Origin: Cyanobacteria bacterium UBA2566
Lineage (GTDB): Bacteria > Cyanobacteriota > Cyanobacteriia > Cyanobacteriales > Desertifilaceae
DNA length: 64,000 bases
Reading direction: 5' to 3'
Assembly (NCBI GenBank): GCA_002340255.1
Contig: DDLS01000137.1
Coordinates: 62,001 to 126,000, forward strand
Position 1 is the first letter of the stretch; every line of letters starts with the position of its first letter. Made by a program: the position numbers and the translations under genes. Of this stretch, positions 19,037 through 26,745 are shown piece by piece. The notes under the pieces were generated by a model. It was not told the DNA's origin. It did no database searches and saw only the letters and a list, made by a program, of their open reading frames with translations.

Positions 19037-20341
19037 GTGAAAAATGTCTTAGGGATTATTCTCGGAGGAGGTGCAGGAACCAGACTGTACCCTTTGACCA
19101 AACTACGGGCTAAACCAGCCGTACCTTTAGCTGGTAAATACCGGTTGATTGATATTCCCGTCAGTAACTGTATCAACTCCGAGATTTTCAAAATCTATGT
19201 TCTGACTCAATTCAACTCCGCTTCCCTAAACCGCCATGTGACTCGCGCTTATAGCTTTTCTAGCTTCTCGGAAGGCTTTGTAGAAATTCTGGCAGCTCAA
19301 CAGACGGCTAATGACCGTGACAGTTGGTTTGAAGGAACGGCCGATGCCGTGCGTAAATATCTATGGTTAATGCAAGAATGGGAAGTTGATGAATATTTGA
19401 TCCTATCGGGGGATCATCTGTACCGTATGGATTATCGGGACTTCATCAACTACCACCGGGAAAGCCAGGCAGATATTACCCTGTCGGTAGTTCCTATTGA
19501 TGAGGAACGCGCCTCTGATTTTGGGTTAATGAAAATCGATGAGACGGGACGAATCATTGATTTCAGTGAGAAACCCAAGGGAGATGATCTGAAAAAAATG
19601 GCGGTGGATACGACCATTTTGGGTCTTTCTCCAGAAGAAGCGAAACAAAAGCCCTATATTGCCTCCATGGGTATTTATGTCTTCAACAAAGATTTGATGG
19701 GTAAACTGCTCACGGAAAATCCGACGCAAAAAGATTTTGGTAAGGAAGTTCTACCTTTTGCGGCGGCTCAGAATTACAGAGTGCAGGCCTACCTGTTCAA
19801 TGATTATTGGGAAGATATCGGAACCATTAAGGCGTTTTATGACGCAAACCTGGCACTAACGGAACAACCGACTCCACCGTTTAGTTTCTATAATGAAACC
19901 ACCCCGATTTATAGCCGTTCCCGGTTCTTACCTCCCTCTAAACTGTTGGATGCGAAGGTGACTCAATCGATTGTTGCAGAAGGCTGTATTCTCAAGAATT
20001 GTACTATCCATCATTCGGTTTTGGGTGTGAGATCGCGCGTAGAAGCTGATTGTGTTATCCAAGATTCCATGCTGATGGGTTCAGACTTCTACGAACCGTT
20101 TGCTGAACGCCACTCCGGGATTCAGAAAGGAAAGGTTCCAGTGGGAATTGGCGAAGGAAGCACAATCCGAGGGGCAATTATTGATAAGAATGCTCGCATT
20201 GGTCGCAATGTCAAAATTATTAATAAAGACCAGGTGGAAGAAGGAAACAATCAAGAGACTGAAAAGCTAGGCTTTTTAATTCGTGGTGGAGTGGTGGTGA
20301 TTATTAAAAATGCCACTATTCCCGATGGTACAGTGATTTAG
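19037..20341 (+). CDS. glgC: Glucose-1-phosphate adenylyltransferase (ADP-glucose pyrophosphorylase)
   Basis: 434 residues from a GTG start; no ATG lies nearby and the product MKNVLGIILGGGAGTRLYPL matches the family N-terminus exactly. It makes ADP-glucose for glycogen synthesis, the committed step. The substrate-binding motifs KPAVPLAGKYRLIDIPVSNC and FEGTADAVR are intact, and the C-terminal left-handed beta-helix ends in the IIKNATIPDGTVI motif near the 3-phosphoglycerate activator site. Allosteric control by 3PGA/Pi is known for the cyanobacterial family. Flanked by a P-loop kinase gene 47 bp downstream. Confidence 0.97.
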   Translation: MKNVLGIILGGGAGTRLYPLTKLRAKPAVPLAGKYRLIDIPVSNCINSEIFKIYVLTQFNSASLNRHVTRAYSFSSFSEGFVEILAAQQTANDRDSWFEGTADAVRKYLWLMQEWEVDEYLILSGDHLYRMDYRDFINYHRESQADITLSVVPIDEERASDFGLMKIDETGRIIDFSEKPKGDDLKKMAVDTTILGLSPEEAKQKPYIASMGIYVFNKDLMGKLLTENPTQKDFGKEVLPFAAAQNYRVQAYLFNDYWEDIGTIKAFYDANLALTEQPTPPFSFYNETTPIYSRSRFLPPSKLLDAKVTQSIVAEGCILKNCTIHHSVLGVRSRVEADCVIQDSMLMGSDFYEPFAERHSGIQKGKVPVGIGEGSTIRGAIIDKNARIGRNVKIINKDQVEEGNNQETEKLGFLIRGGVVVIIKNATIPDGTVI

Positions 20342-20388
20342 TCCACTCAAGATTTAGGGTAATGGAGATCCTCTTTTAATCAAGGATT

Positions 20389-20880
20389 ATGACGAACTCC
20401 TGCCGACTGATTTTATTAATTGGTCTTCCAGGTAGTGGGAAGTCTACCCTAGCTCACCAGTTGATGGCGGCTTGGCCGACCTATCGACTGGTTTCTACTG
20501 ATGCTATTCGGCGGCAATTATTTGGAAATCCGGCAGTTCAAGGGGATTGGGGATTAATCTGGAATCAGGTCAGGTTACAGTTTCAATCAGCTCTGCTCGA
20601 AGGAGCGCCAACGATTTATGATGCAACGAATGCGAAACGAGCCAACCGCCAGGATGTGATTCGGCTTGGCCGTGAGTTGGAGTTTTCTTCGATTACCGGG
20701 ATTTGGATGAGAACCCGGTTACAGGAGTGTTTGGCGAGAAATCGATCGCGCGATCGCCAAGTTCCTGAAGAGGTAATCTTAACTATGTACCGCCAGCTTT
20801 GGGGTGCGCCTCCGAGTCTGAGTGAGGGGATGAATCATTTGATTTTTTATCAACCCAGGAAGAGACCCTATGATGATTGA
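20389..20880 (+). CDS. P-loop kinase (polynucleotide-kinase-like)
   Basis: 163 residues. Walker A LIGLPGSGKSTLA near the N-terminus, DAT in IYDATNAKRANR, and R-rich lid residues (LARNRSRDRQVPEEVI) match small AAA_33/PNK-type kinases, which phosphorylate nucleic-acid ends or small molecules. The substrate is unknown. It starts 47 bp after glgC on the same strand and may be co-transcribed with it, though a functional link is not evident. Confidence 0.85.
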   Translation: MTNSCRLILLIGLPGSGKSTLAHQLMAAWPTYRLVSTDAIRRQLFGNPAVQGDWGLIWNQVRLQFQSALLEGAPTIYDATNAKRANRQDVIRLGRELEFSSITGIWMRTRLQECLARNRSRDRQVPEEVILTMYRQLWGAPPSLSEGMNHLIFYQPRKRPYDD

Positions 20881-20926
20881 GAGGGAGATACACAGATGGG
20901 TGTGTCCTGTGATTTTTGGGATTTGA

Positions 20927-20951
20927 TACCCCTTTTCATAGAAAAGGGGTA
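20927..20951. terminator. Hairpin downstream of the P-loop kinase gene
   Basis: Perfect 10-bp stem TACCCCTTTT / AAAAGGGGTA with loop CATAG, 46 bp past the kinase stop. The symmetrical A/T tracts in the stem would allow a weak intrinsic terminator in either direction. Confidence 0.5.
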
Positions 20952-21245
20952 CAGGAGAAGGGAAAAGTTTCGTCGGCGTAAATCAAATTCCTGGATATAA
21001 AACAACAATACATTTTCTGGCATCACTTTAATAAAACCCTATTCCCTAGGGCAAAGCATTATATCATCTCCATGTCCCCGTGTCCCTCCATTGAATCAGG
21101 CGAGGGCAATCGCTTTCTGAACTGTCATGGGGTTCGGAAATTGCGATCGCAACCGAACACCAAGCCAGACTTAACCTTTGATACCCTTAAGCTGGTATTG
21201 CTATATAAACCATTAAACTAAAGACTTAAGAGCGTTAAGGAGCAT
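20952..21245. other. Intergenic region upstream of the DnaJ-type gene
   Basis: The kinase-to-DnaJ gap is about 365 bp in all, beginning with the hairpin at 20927-20951. The rest has a degenerate copy of the AGCGC-type palindrome (about 21048-21060) followed by ATATCATC as in the copy at 22345, and then an AT-rich promoter-like zone. AAGGAG lies about 6 nt before the ATG at 21246. No ORF or RNA gene was recognised. Confidence 0.5.
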
Positions 21246-22262
21246 ATGATGGTGGCTACTGATTTTAAGGACTACTATTCGGTGTTGGGGGTTAGTCGCG
21301 GTGCAAATGCGGATGAAATTAAGAAGAGTTTCCGTCGTCTAGCCCGGAAATACCACCCGGATATGAATCCTGGAAATCAGCAAGCCGAAGCTCGGTTTAA
21401 GGAGGTTAACGAGGCTTACGAGGTCTTGTCCGATCCGGAAAAGCGCAAAAAATACGACCAGTTTGGCCAATATTGGAAGCAAGCGGGTACATCATCCGGT
21501 TACGGACGGGGTACAGCTCCTGGTGTTGATTTTAATGGCTTTGATTTTAGTCAATATACAACCTTTGATGACTTTATTAATGAACTCCTGGGACGGATGG
21601 GAACAGGAAGCCCTGGAGCGAGTACGGGGCGCAAAACCTCTTATAATTATCGCAGTACTGGACGCTCTACAGGGTTTGGTGGATTTGAGGATTTTGCCAG
21701 TTATGGCTCTGCTCCAAAAAACAGTACAGTTCCCCAAGAAGCTTCTATTGTCTTGTCGTTGGCAGAAGCCTTTCATGGGGTGCAAAAGCGGATTAATTTA
21801 GGTTCAGAAGTCATTGAGGTGCGTATTCCTCCCGGAGCAAAACCCGGTACTCGGATTCGGGTACGAGGAAAAGGGAGTATTAATCCCCAAACTCAGCAAC
21901 GGGCAGATTTGTATCTAACAGTTTCCTTGCAATCCCATAGTTTTTTTGAGTTTGAGGGGGATAATTTAGTTTGTGAGCTGCCCATTTCTCCGGAAGAAGC
22001 GGTTTTAGGAGCCAGTATTGAAGTGCCTACTCCTGATGGACGGGTGCAAATGAGTATTCCGGCTGGCATTCGCCATGGTCAATCCTTGCGTTTACGGGGT
22101 AAGGGATGGCCCAATCCAAAAGGTAGTCGGGGAGATCAGTTAGTGAAAATTGCGATCGCCGTTCCCAAGACGCTCAGTAAAACTGAACGGGAGTGTTACG
22201 AAAAGCTGAAAACCCTGCGCACAAATAATCCAAGGGCAAACTTGTCATCAGTACGACTGTAA
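21246..22262 (+). CDS. DnaJ/CbpA-type J-domain co-chaperone
   Basis: 338 residues. The N-terminal J domain (DYYSVLGVSRGANADEIKKS, HPD in YHPDMNPGN) stimulates Hsp70 ATPase. A Gly/Phe-Ser-rich linker (about 80-165) follows, then two C-terminal substrate-binding beta-domains with IPPGAKPGTRIRVRGKG and IPAGIRHGQSLRLRGKG. The DnaJ zinc-finger Cys repeats are absent, so this is a type II (CbpA-like) protein rather than canonical DnaJ. A clear AAGGAG ribosome-binding site sets the start. No dnaK or grpE lies in the window. Confidence 0.95.
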   Translation: MMVATDFKDYYSVLGVSRGANADEIKKSFRRLARKYHPDMNPGNQQAEARFKEVNEAYEVLSDPEKRKKYDQFGQYWKQAGTSSGYGRGTAPGVDFNGFDFSQYTTFDDFINELLGRMGTGSPGASTGRKTSYNYRSTGRSTGFGGFEDFASYGSAPKNSTVPQEASIVLSLAEAFHGVQKRINLGSEVIEVRIPPGAKPGTRIRVRGKGSINPQTQQRADLYLTVSLQSHSFFEFEGDNLVCELPISPEEAVLGASIEVPTPDGRVQMSIPAGIRHGQSLRLRGKGWPNPKGSRGDQLVKIAIAVPKTLSKTERECYEKLKTLRTNNPRANLSSVRL

Positions 22263-22344
22263 CCCACAGACACGGGGAGATAGGAAGATAGGGTGACAGG
22301 GACACGCAGACACACAGATCGTCCATTCCCTATTCACCATTCCC

Positions 22345-22357
22345 AGCGCAAAGCGCT
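22345..22357. repeat. AGCGC-AAA-GCGCT palindrome
   Basis: Short palindromic repeat in the DnaJ-DUF2996 gap, followed by ATATCATG. Related copies with the same flanks (CCC before, TATAT or TGTAT after) lie at 25897-25909 and 63607-63619, with degenerate ones near 21048 and 45676. Confidence 0.7.
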
Positions 22358-22397
22358 ATATCATGAGGAAGATCAACCGTTTCTACAGACTTCAACC

Positions 22398-22817
22398 ATG
22401 GCAGACGAACAAACCACAGCACCTAAAAAAGAAAAACCCCCAGCTCCAGAAAAGAAACCCTTTGCCGAATTTATTCAAGAGGATTATCTACCTGCCCTAG
22501 AAGCGGGCTTAGAAAAGCAGGGCATTACGGATCTGAAACTCAACTTTACCCAAGCCCAAATAGCGGTGCAAGGAATGGAAAAAGAACCTTCCTGTTGGCA
22601 AGTGATTGGAACCTGGAAAAATGGTCAACACCAATTTAATGTTTACTTTTTTAAAGAAGACATTAAAGGACAACGAGCCTTTTCCTATTCTCAGAATGGT
22701 GCAAAACCCAGCACCCTGGAACCCTTCTTGATTGACGAACGGAAAATTACTCTGGGTCTGTTGGTCTTTGGGGTCATTACCCGTTTGAATGGACAAAAGT
22801 GGCTCACGCTCAATTAG
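22398..22817 (+). CDS. DUF2996 protein
   Basis: 139 residues from the ATG at 22398. The frame is open from 22293 through repeat sequence that I exclude. A lysine/proline-rich charged N-terminus (about 1-30) leads into the DUF2996 core (FAEFIQEDYLPALEAGLEKQ, then GTWKNGQHQFNVYFFKEDI). The family is found in cyanobacteria and plastids and has no established biochemical role that I can state. No signal peptide or membrane segment. It lies between the DnaJ-like gene and ilvB on the same strand. Confidence 0.85.
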   Translation: MADEQTTAPKKEKPPAPEKKPFAEFIQEDYLPALEAGLEKQGITDLKLNFTQAQIAVQGMEKEPSCWQVIGTWKNGQHQFNVYFFKEDIKGQRAFSYSQNGAKPSTLEPFLIDERKITLGLLVFGVITRLNGQKWLTLN

Positions 22818-23064
22818 GAGACTATGTCCTGGGGAGTAGACAGTAGGAGTACACAATGGTGGTAGACGGAGACCCTCCAGACCTGGGGATTGGATGAATT
22901 CCCAACTCCCAACTGCCGACTCCCGATTACCAGCAAGTCGCGCTAAAATTTTAAGAATTAAAAAGACTCTAAAATATGCGTTAAATTGTGTGGATTTTTG
23001 GAAAATAGAAGCGATACAATTCAAAAGCGATTTAATCAGGCAAGTAAACTGAAGGAGAAGACCT

Positions 23065-24897
23065 ATGCAAGCCACAACGGTAATAGCTACTCGAAGAACG
23101 GGCGCATATGCCCTTATGGATAGCTTAAAACGGCACGGAGTCAAGCACATTTTTGGTTATCCAGGGGGAGCAATTCTACCGATTTATGATGAATTGTATC
23201 GCTGCGAAGCCAATGGAGAACTGAAACATTTCTTAGTCAGACATGAACAAGGGGCTTCCCATGCAGCAGATGCTTATGCTCGCGCTACGGGTAAAGTGGG
23301 CGTATGTTTTGGAACCTCTGGCCCTGGAGCAACGAACTTAGTTACGGGTATCGCTACAGCTCAAATGGACTCGATTCCGATGGTCGTTATTACCGGACAG
23401 GTGACTCGAGCAGCCATTGGTACAGATGCATTCCAAGAAACGGATATTTATGGGATTACCCTGCCGGTGGTGAAGCATTCCTATGTCGTTCGTCATGCCC
23501 AAGATATGGCTCGAATTGTGGCTGAGGCTTTTCATATTGCTAGTACAGGACGGCCGGGACCGGTTTTGATTGATATTCCCAAGGATGTGGGTACAGAAGA
23601 ATGTGATTATGTACCCGTAGAACCCGGAACGATTAAGTTACCTGGCTATCGACCCACTATTAAGGGTAATCCTCGACAAATTAATCAGGCGATCGCCTTA
23701 ATGCAAGAAGCTGAACGTCCCCTACTCTACGTTGGGGGGGGAGCGATCGCATCTGGGGCCCATGCGGAACTCAAGGAACTGGCTGAACTGTTCCAAATTC
23801 CCCTCACCACCACGTTTATGGGTAAAGGGGCCTTTGATGAAAAACACCCTCTATCGGTGGGGATGTTGGGAATGCATGGTACAGCCTATGCTAACTTTTC
23901 CGTTAGTGAATGCGACCTGTTAATTGCTGTCGGGGCCCGCTTCGATGACCGGGTAACCGGAAAATTAGATGAGTTTGCCGCCCGCGCTCAAGTGATTCAT
24001 ATTGATATTGACCCAGCAGAAGTGGGTAAAAACCGCACCCCAGAAGTTCCAATTGTTGGCGATGTGCGCCAAGTATTGATCGATCTTCTGACTCGCTGTC
24101 ATCAAATGGGTCTATCGGGTCAACCAACCAAAACTACTTTGTGGTTAGAGCGGATTAATCGCTGGCGCACAGACTATCCCCTAGTTATTCCTCGTCCGGA
24201 AGGGCAACTCTCTCCCCAAGAGGTGATCTACTCCGTTGGTCAACAAGCTCCTGATGCGTTCTATACAACGGATGTAGGACAGCACCAAATGTGGGGAGCG
24301 CAATTCTTGGAAAATGGCCCTCGGCAATGGATTTCCAGTGGTGGCTTGGGAACCATGGGCTTTGGTGTGCCCGCAGCGATGGGAGCGAAGGTGGCTCTGC
24401 CGGATGAACAGGTAATTTGTATTGCTGGAGATGCCAGTATCCAGATGAATATTCAGGAACTGGGAACGATCGCCCAATATGGCATTAATGTCAAAGTGGC
24501 GATCGTCAATAATGCTTGGCAAGGTATGGTACGCCAGTGGCAAGAAACGTTCTATGGTGAGCGCTATTCTGCCACCAATATGGAAGTGGGAATGCCCGAT
24601 TTTGTGAAACTGGCCGATGCTTATGGCATTAAAGGCATGAGGATTGATCACCGGGATCAGCTCGAAGGGGCGATCGCCGAAATGCTGGCCTATGATGGCC
24701 CTGTAGTTCTTGATGCCCATGTCACCCGCGACGAAAATTGTTATCCCATGGTGGCTCCGGGTAAGAGCAATTCCCAAATGCTCGGCTTACCTACACCCAA
24801 GAAGGAACAGTCTTTAGAGTTACTCTATTGCACCAGTTGTGGAGCCAAAAACGCCCCCAGTAACCACTTCTGTCCCGAATGTGGCGCGAAACTCTAA
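23065..24897 (+). CDS. ilvB: Acetolactate synthase large subunit with C-terminal zinc ribbon
   Basis: 610 residues. ThDP-dependent condensation of two pyruvates, or of pyruvate with 2-ketobutyrate; first common step of branched-chain amino acid synthesis. Present are the HIFGYPGGAILPIYD start, the catalytic-Glu region LVRHEQGASHAADAYARATG, the FAD-binding middle domain, and the ThDP/Mg motif GDASIQMNIQELGT with N-N-A-W-Q. GAAGGAGAA just upstream fixes the start. Unusually, the last 25 residues form a four-cysteine zinc ribbon (C589, C592, C603, C606), a module absent from E. coli IlvB/IlvG. The small regulatory subunit ilvN is not in the window. Confidence 0.97.
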   Translation: MQATTVIATRRTGAYALMDSLKRHGVKHIFGYPGGAILPIYDELYRCEANGELKHFLVRHEQGASHAADAYARATGKVGVCFGTSGPGATNLVTGIATAQMDSIPMVVITGQVTRAAIGTDAFQETDIYGITLPVVKHSYVVRHAQDMARIVAEAFHIASTGRPGPVLIDIPKDVGTEECDYVPVEPGTIKLPGYRPTIKGNPRQINQAIALMQEAERPLLYVGGGAIASGAHAELKELAELFQIPLTTTFMGKGAFDEKHPLSVGMLGMHGTAYANFSVSECDLLIAVGARFDDRVTGKLDEFAARAQVIHIDIDPAEVGKNRTPEVPIVGDVRQVLIDLLTRCHQMGLSGQPTKTTLWLERINRWRTDYPLVIPRPEGQLSPQEVIYSVGQQAPDAFYTTDVGQHQMWGAQFLENGPRQWISSGGLGTMGFGVPAAMGAKVALPDEQVICIAGDASIQMNIQELGTIAQYGINVKVAIVNNAWQGMVRQWQETFYGERYSATNMEVGMPDFVKLADAYGIKGMRIDHRDQLEGAIAEMLAYDGPVVLDAHVTRDENCYPMVAPGKSNSQMLGLPTPKKEQSLELLYCTSCGAKNAPSNHFCPECGAKL

Positions 24898-24899
24898 AA

Positions 24900-24997
24900 A
24901 ATGGGAATGGCTAGGGAATAGGGAATAGGGAATAGGGAATAGACAATCTTCCCATTCCCCCATTCCCCCATTCCCCTACCCCATCTCCCCATCTGCC
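24900..24997. repeat. STRR heptamer tract
   Basis: Consecutive AGGGAAT-type heptamers on the plus strand (about 24914-24942), then CCCCATT-type heptamers (about 24950-24975). The two halves are partly complementary and could fold together. The tract fills the ilvB-to-pentapeptide gap. This is the short tandemly repeated repetitive class known in filamentous cyanobacteria. Confidence 0.85.
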
Positions 24998-25032
24998 TTT
25001 AAGATAGAACAGATGGCTATGGCACTTGGGTT

Positions 25033-25860
25033 ATGAATAAAGTAATCTCCACCGCACTTATCGTTTTGGGTTTCACTTTAGCCACTCCTGTGGCAGCAGA
25101 AGATTTAGAACATCTTAGACAACTCCTCTCTTCTAAGCAATGTCCGATGTGTAACCTGAGCGAGTCAGGGTTAAGTATGGCTCAGTTAGAGAATGCCGAC
25201 TTAACAGGAGCCGATTTAAGTTTTGCCAATCTGGATAACGCAGATTTAAGTGGAGCGAATTTGAGTGGGGCAGATCTGACGGGAGCGCTGTTATACAAGG
25301 CAGATCTGCGACGCGCTAATTTAGCCGGAGCCAATTTAGCTGGAGCCAATTTAATGGGCACAGATTTATCCTATGCTGACCTGACTGGGGCGAATTTGGC
25401 TGGGGCGAATTTGAGTGGGGCCTATATGGCCAATGCCCAAATTGAAGGGGCAATTATTAATACAGCGATTCTGAATGGAGTACTTGAATTTCCGGGTGGA
25501 GTTCTGAGTCCAGAGGATTATTATCGGTTAGCGTTTGTGGATGCTCGTTCTGGAAATCATCGAGGAGCGCTGGAAAAACATAGTTTAGCCCTACAGATCG
25601 ATCCCAATTTCGCCCCCGCTTATTTAGGACGTGGGGTAAGTCGTTTGCAACTTGGAGATGGCAGTGGGGCGATCGCCGATTGGACAGTCGCCCGTACTAT
25701 TTTTGAAACCCAAGGCAATGAGGAAGGCTCCGAAATCTCTCAAGAATTTATTGACGTGACGGAAAAGGCGATTGAGGAAAGTAAAAAAGGCAAACGACGG
25801 GGAGGGTTTCTGGGCGTTATTAATCAATTGGCTCCCATGTTACTCCAATTCCTGTTGTAA
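25033..25860 (+). CDS. Secreted pentapeptide-repeat protein with TPR-like tail
   Basis: 275 residues. A signal peptide (STALIVLGFTLATPVAAE, cleavage about residue 22) is followed by a CPMCNLSESGLS motif, then roughly 17 tandem A(D/N)LxG/x pentapeptides (about 50-145) that should fold as a right-handed quadrilateral beta-helix. A C-terminal region (about 165-240) contains a TPR-like unit (HRGALEKHSLALQIDPNFAPAYLGRGVSRLQLGDGSGAI). It is probably periplasmic or thylakoid-lumenal. CxxC followed by pentapeptides is common in cyanobacterial secreted proteins of unknown role. A hydrophobic C-terminal segment (INQLAPMLLQFLL) is notable. Confidence 0.9.
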   Translation: MNKVISTALIVLGFTLATPVAAEDLEHLRQLLSSKQCPMCNLSESGLSMAQLENADLTGADLSFANLDNADLSGANLSGADLTGALLYKADLRRANLAGANLAGANLMGTDLSYADLTGANLAGANLSGAYMANAQIEGAIINTAILNGVLEFPGGVLSPEDYYRLAFVDARSGNHRGALEKHSLALQIDPNFAPAYLGRGVSRLQLGDGSGAIADWTVARTIFETQGNEEGSEISQEFIDVTEKAIEESKKGKRRGGFLGVINQLAPMLLQFLL

Positions 25861-26362
25861 CGGATGTCTTTCACAGTCTACTATTGCCTGTTCCCTAGCG
25901 CGTAGCGCTATATTGCCCATTCATAGTTGGATCTATGCAAAACCTTCGGCGACTTGACCGAGCAATTTCGTCTAGCATAGGCAACTTTTGAGCTATGGCA
26001 CAGTTTAAATGCACAAAAGATCAGAGGTTTATATAGGAAAATACCCAATCCTACCTCCTCAATAACACGCATATAGTCGATCTCACCTTTCTCACAAAAT
26101 TAGAAAATCTGCTATCAAAACCGATCGAAAATTATCGAAACCTCTGTAGATTTTGGGGTTTTCGACCAAACTTCCGTAGAATCCATGAAATTGCAAAGAT
26201 TCGGCCAAGATGAGGCATTGATCCTTGTCAGACAGAAAAAAAAACGATTATCCTAATAATTAAATCTTAAGCTCATGTTTTTTCTGAAAGATTAAAAGCA
26301 AGAGATTAAGTGAACTGACTGAGAAAAAGTCGGCATCTACCTGAGTACTGAAGCAGCCAACT
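25861..26362. other. 500-bp intergenic region
   Basis: AT-rich spacer. It begins with an AGCGC palindrome at 25897 and includes a purine run near 26236 (AGAAAAAAAAACG). No ORF above about 60 codons and no tRNA-like fold was recognised. It could hold a small RNA or the promoter of the small ORF at 26363; neither is supported by a specific motif. Confidence 0.4.
25897..25909. repeat. AGCGC-GTA-GCGCT palindrome
   Basis: Second copy of the interspersed palindrome, flanked by CCCT and ATATTG as in the others, 37 bp after the pentapeptide gene. Confidence 0.7.
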
Positions 26363-26554
26363 ATGGACAACATCCTTAAAACCCGAAATTCCTCTCCTTC
26401 TTCTTCTACCCATGAAGCTTGGGACGGTGAATATAAATCAGAGTCTCCTAACTGGGCAGAAAAACTAATCCGAGAAGAATCTGCACCTGATAGTGACTGG
26501 GAATGGGGACAATTCATACCCATTTTGCGTAATCCTCAGTTTGAGGCTTGCTAA
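26363..26554 (+). CDS. Small acidic hypothetical protein
   Basis: 63 residues, serine-rich at the start (RNSSPSSSTHE), then acidic and tryptophan-rich (HEAWDGEYKSESPNWAEKLI, DSDWEWGQF). No family is recognised. There is no strong ribosome-binding site, and an antisense ORF of similar length overlaps it. The non-random composition and ATG start in a 900-bp gap make a real short gene possible but unproven. Confidence 0.35.
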   Translation: MDNILKTRNSSPSSSTHEAWDGEYKSESPNWAEKLIREESAPDSDWEWGQFIPILRNPQFEAC

Positions 26555-26745
26555 TGTAATCTCGTTTGTTATGATCGCCTGGGTTCTGGATAAGCTGAAA
26601 TCCTGATTCTATAATTGCTCTCAATTCCCATGCCATCATTAAATCAGTGGTCAAATTCTCTTATCCCGAACTCAGGTTACTTCAACGCCGCATCCTACCC
26701 AGTTCGTTGAATCGGTCATTTATGCTAACGGATGGGAATTAATCC

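Noticed and set aside
22293..22397. N-terminal extension of the DUF2996 gene
   Set aside because: The extra 35 codons translate an intergenic palindromic repeat and Arg/His-rich sequence; the ATG at 22398 begins the conserved protein.
22509..23150. 213-codon minus-strand ORF over the DUF2996-ilvB junction
   Set aside because: It crosses the end of DUF2996, a repeat-rich gap and the ilvB ribosome-binding site; no family match by eye.
24181..24777. 198-codon ORF antisense to ilvB
   Set aside because: Its sequence mirrors the conserved ThDP domain on the plus strand and has no domain of its own.
24900..24997. Regular repeats considered as a CRISPR array
   Set aside because: The units are contiguous heptamers without 30-40 bp unique spacers, and no cas gene is present.
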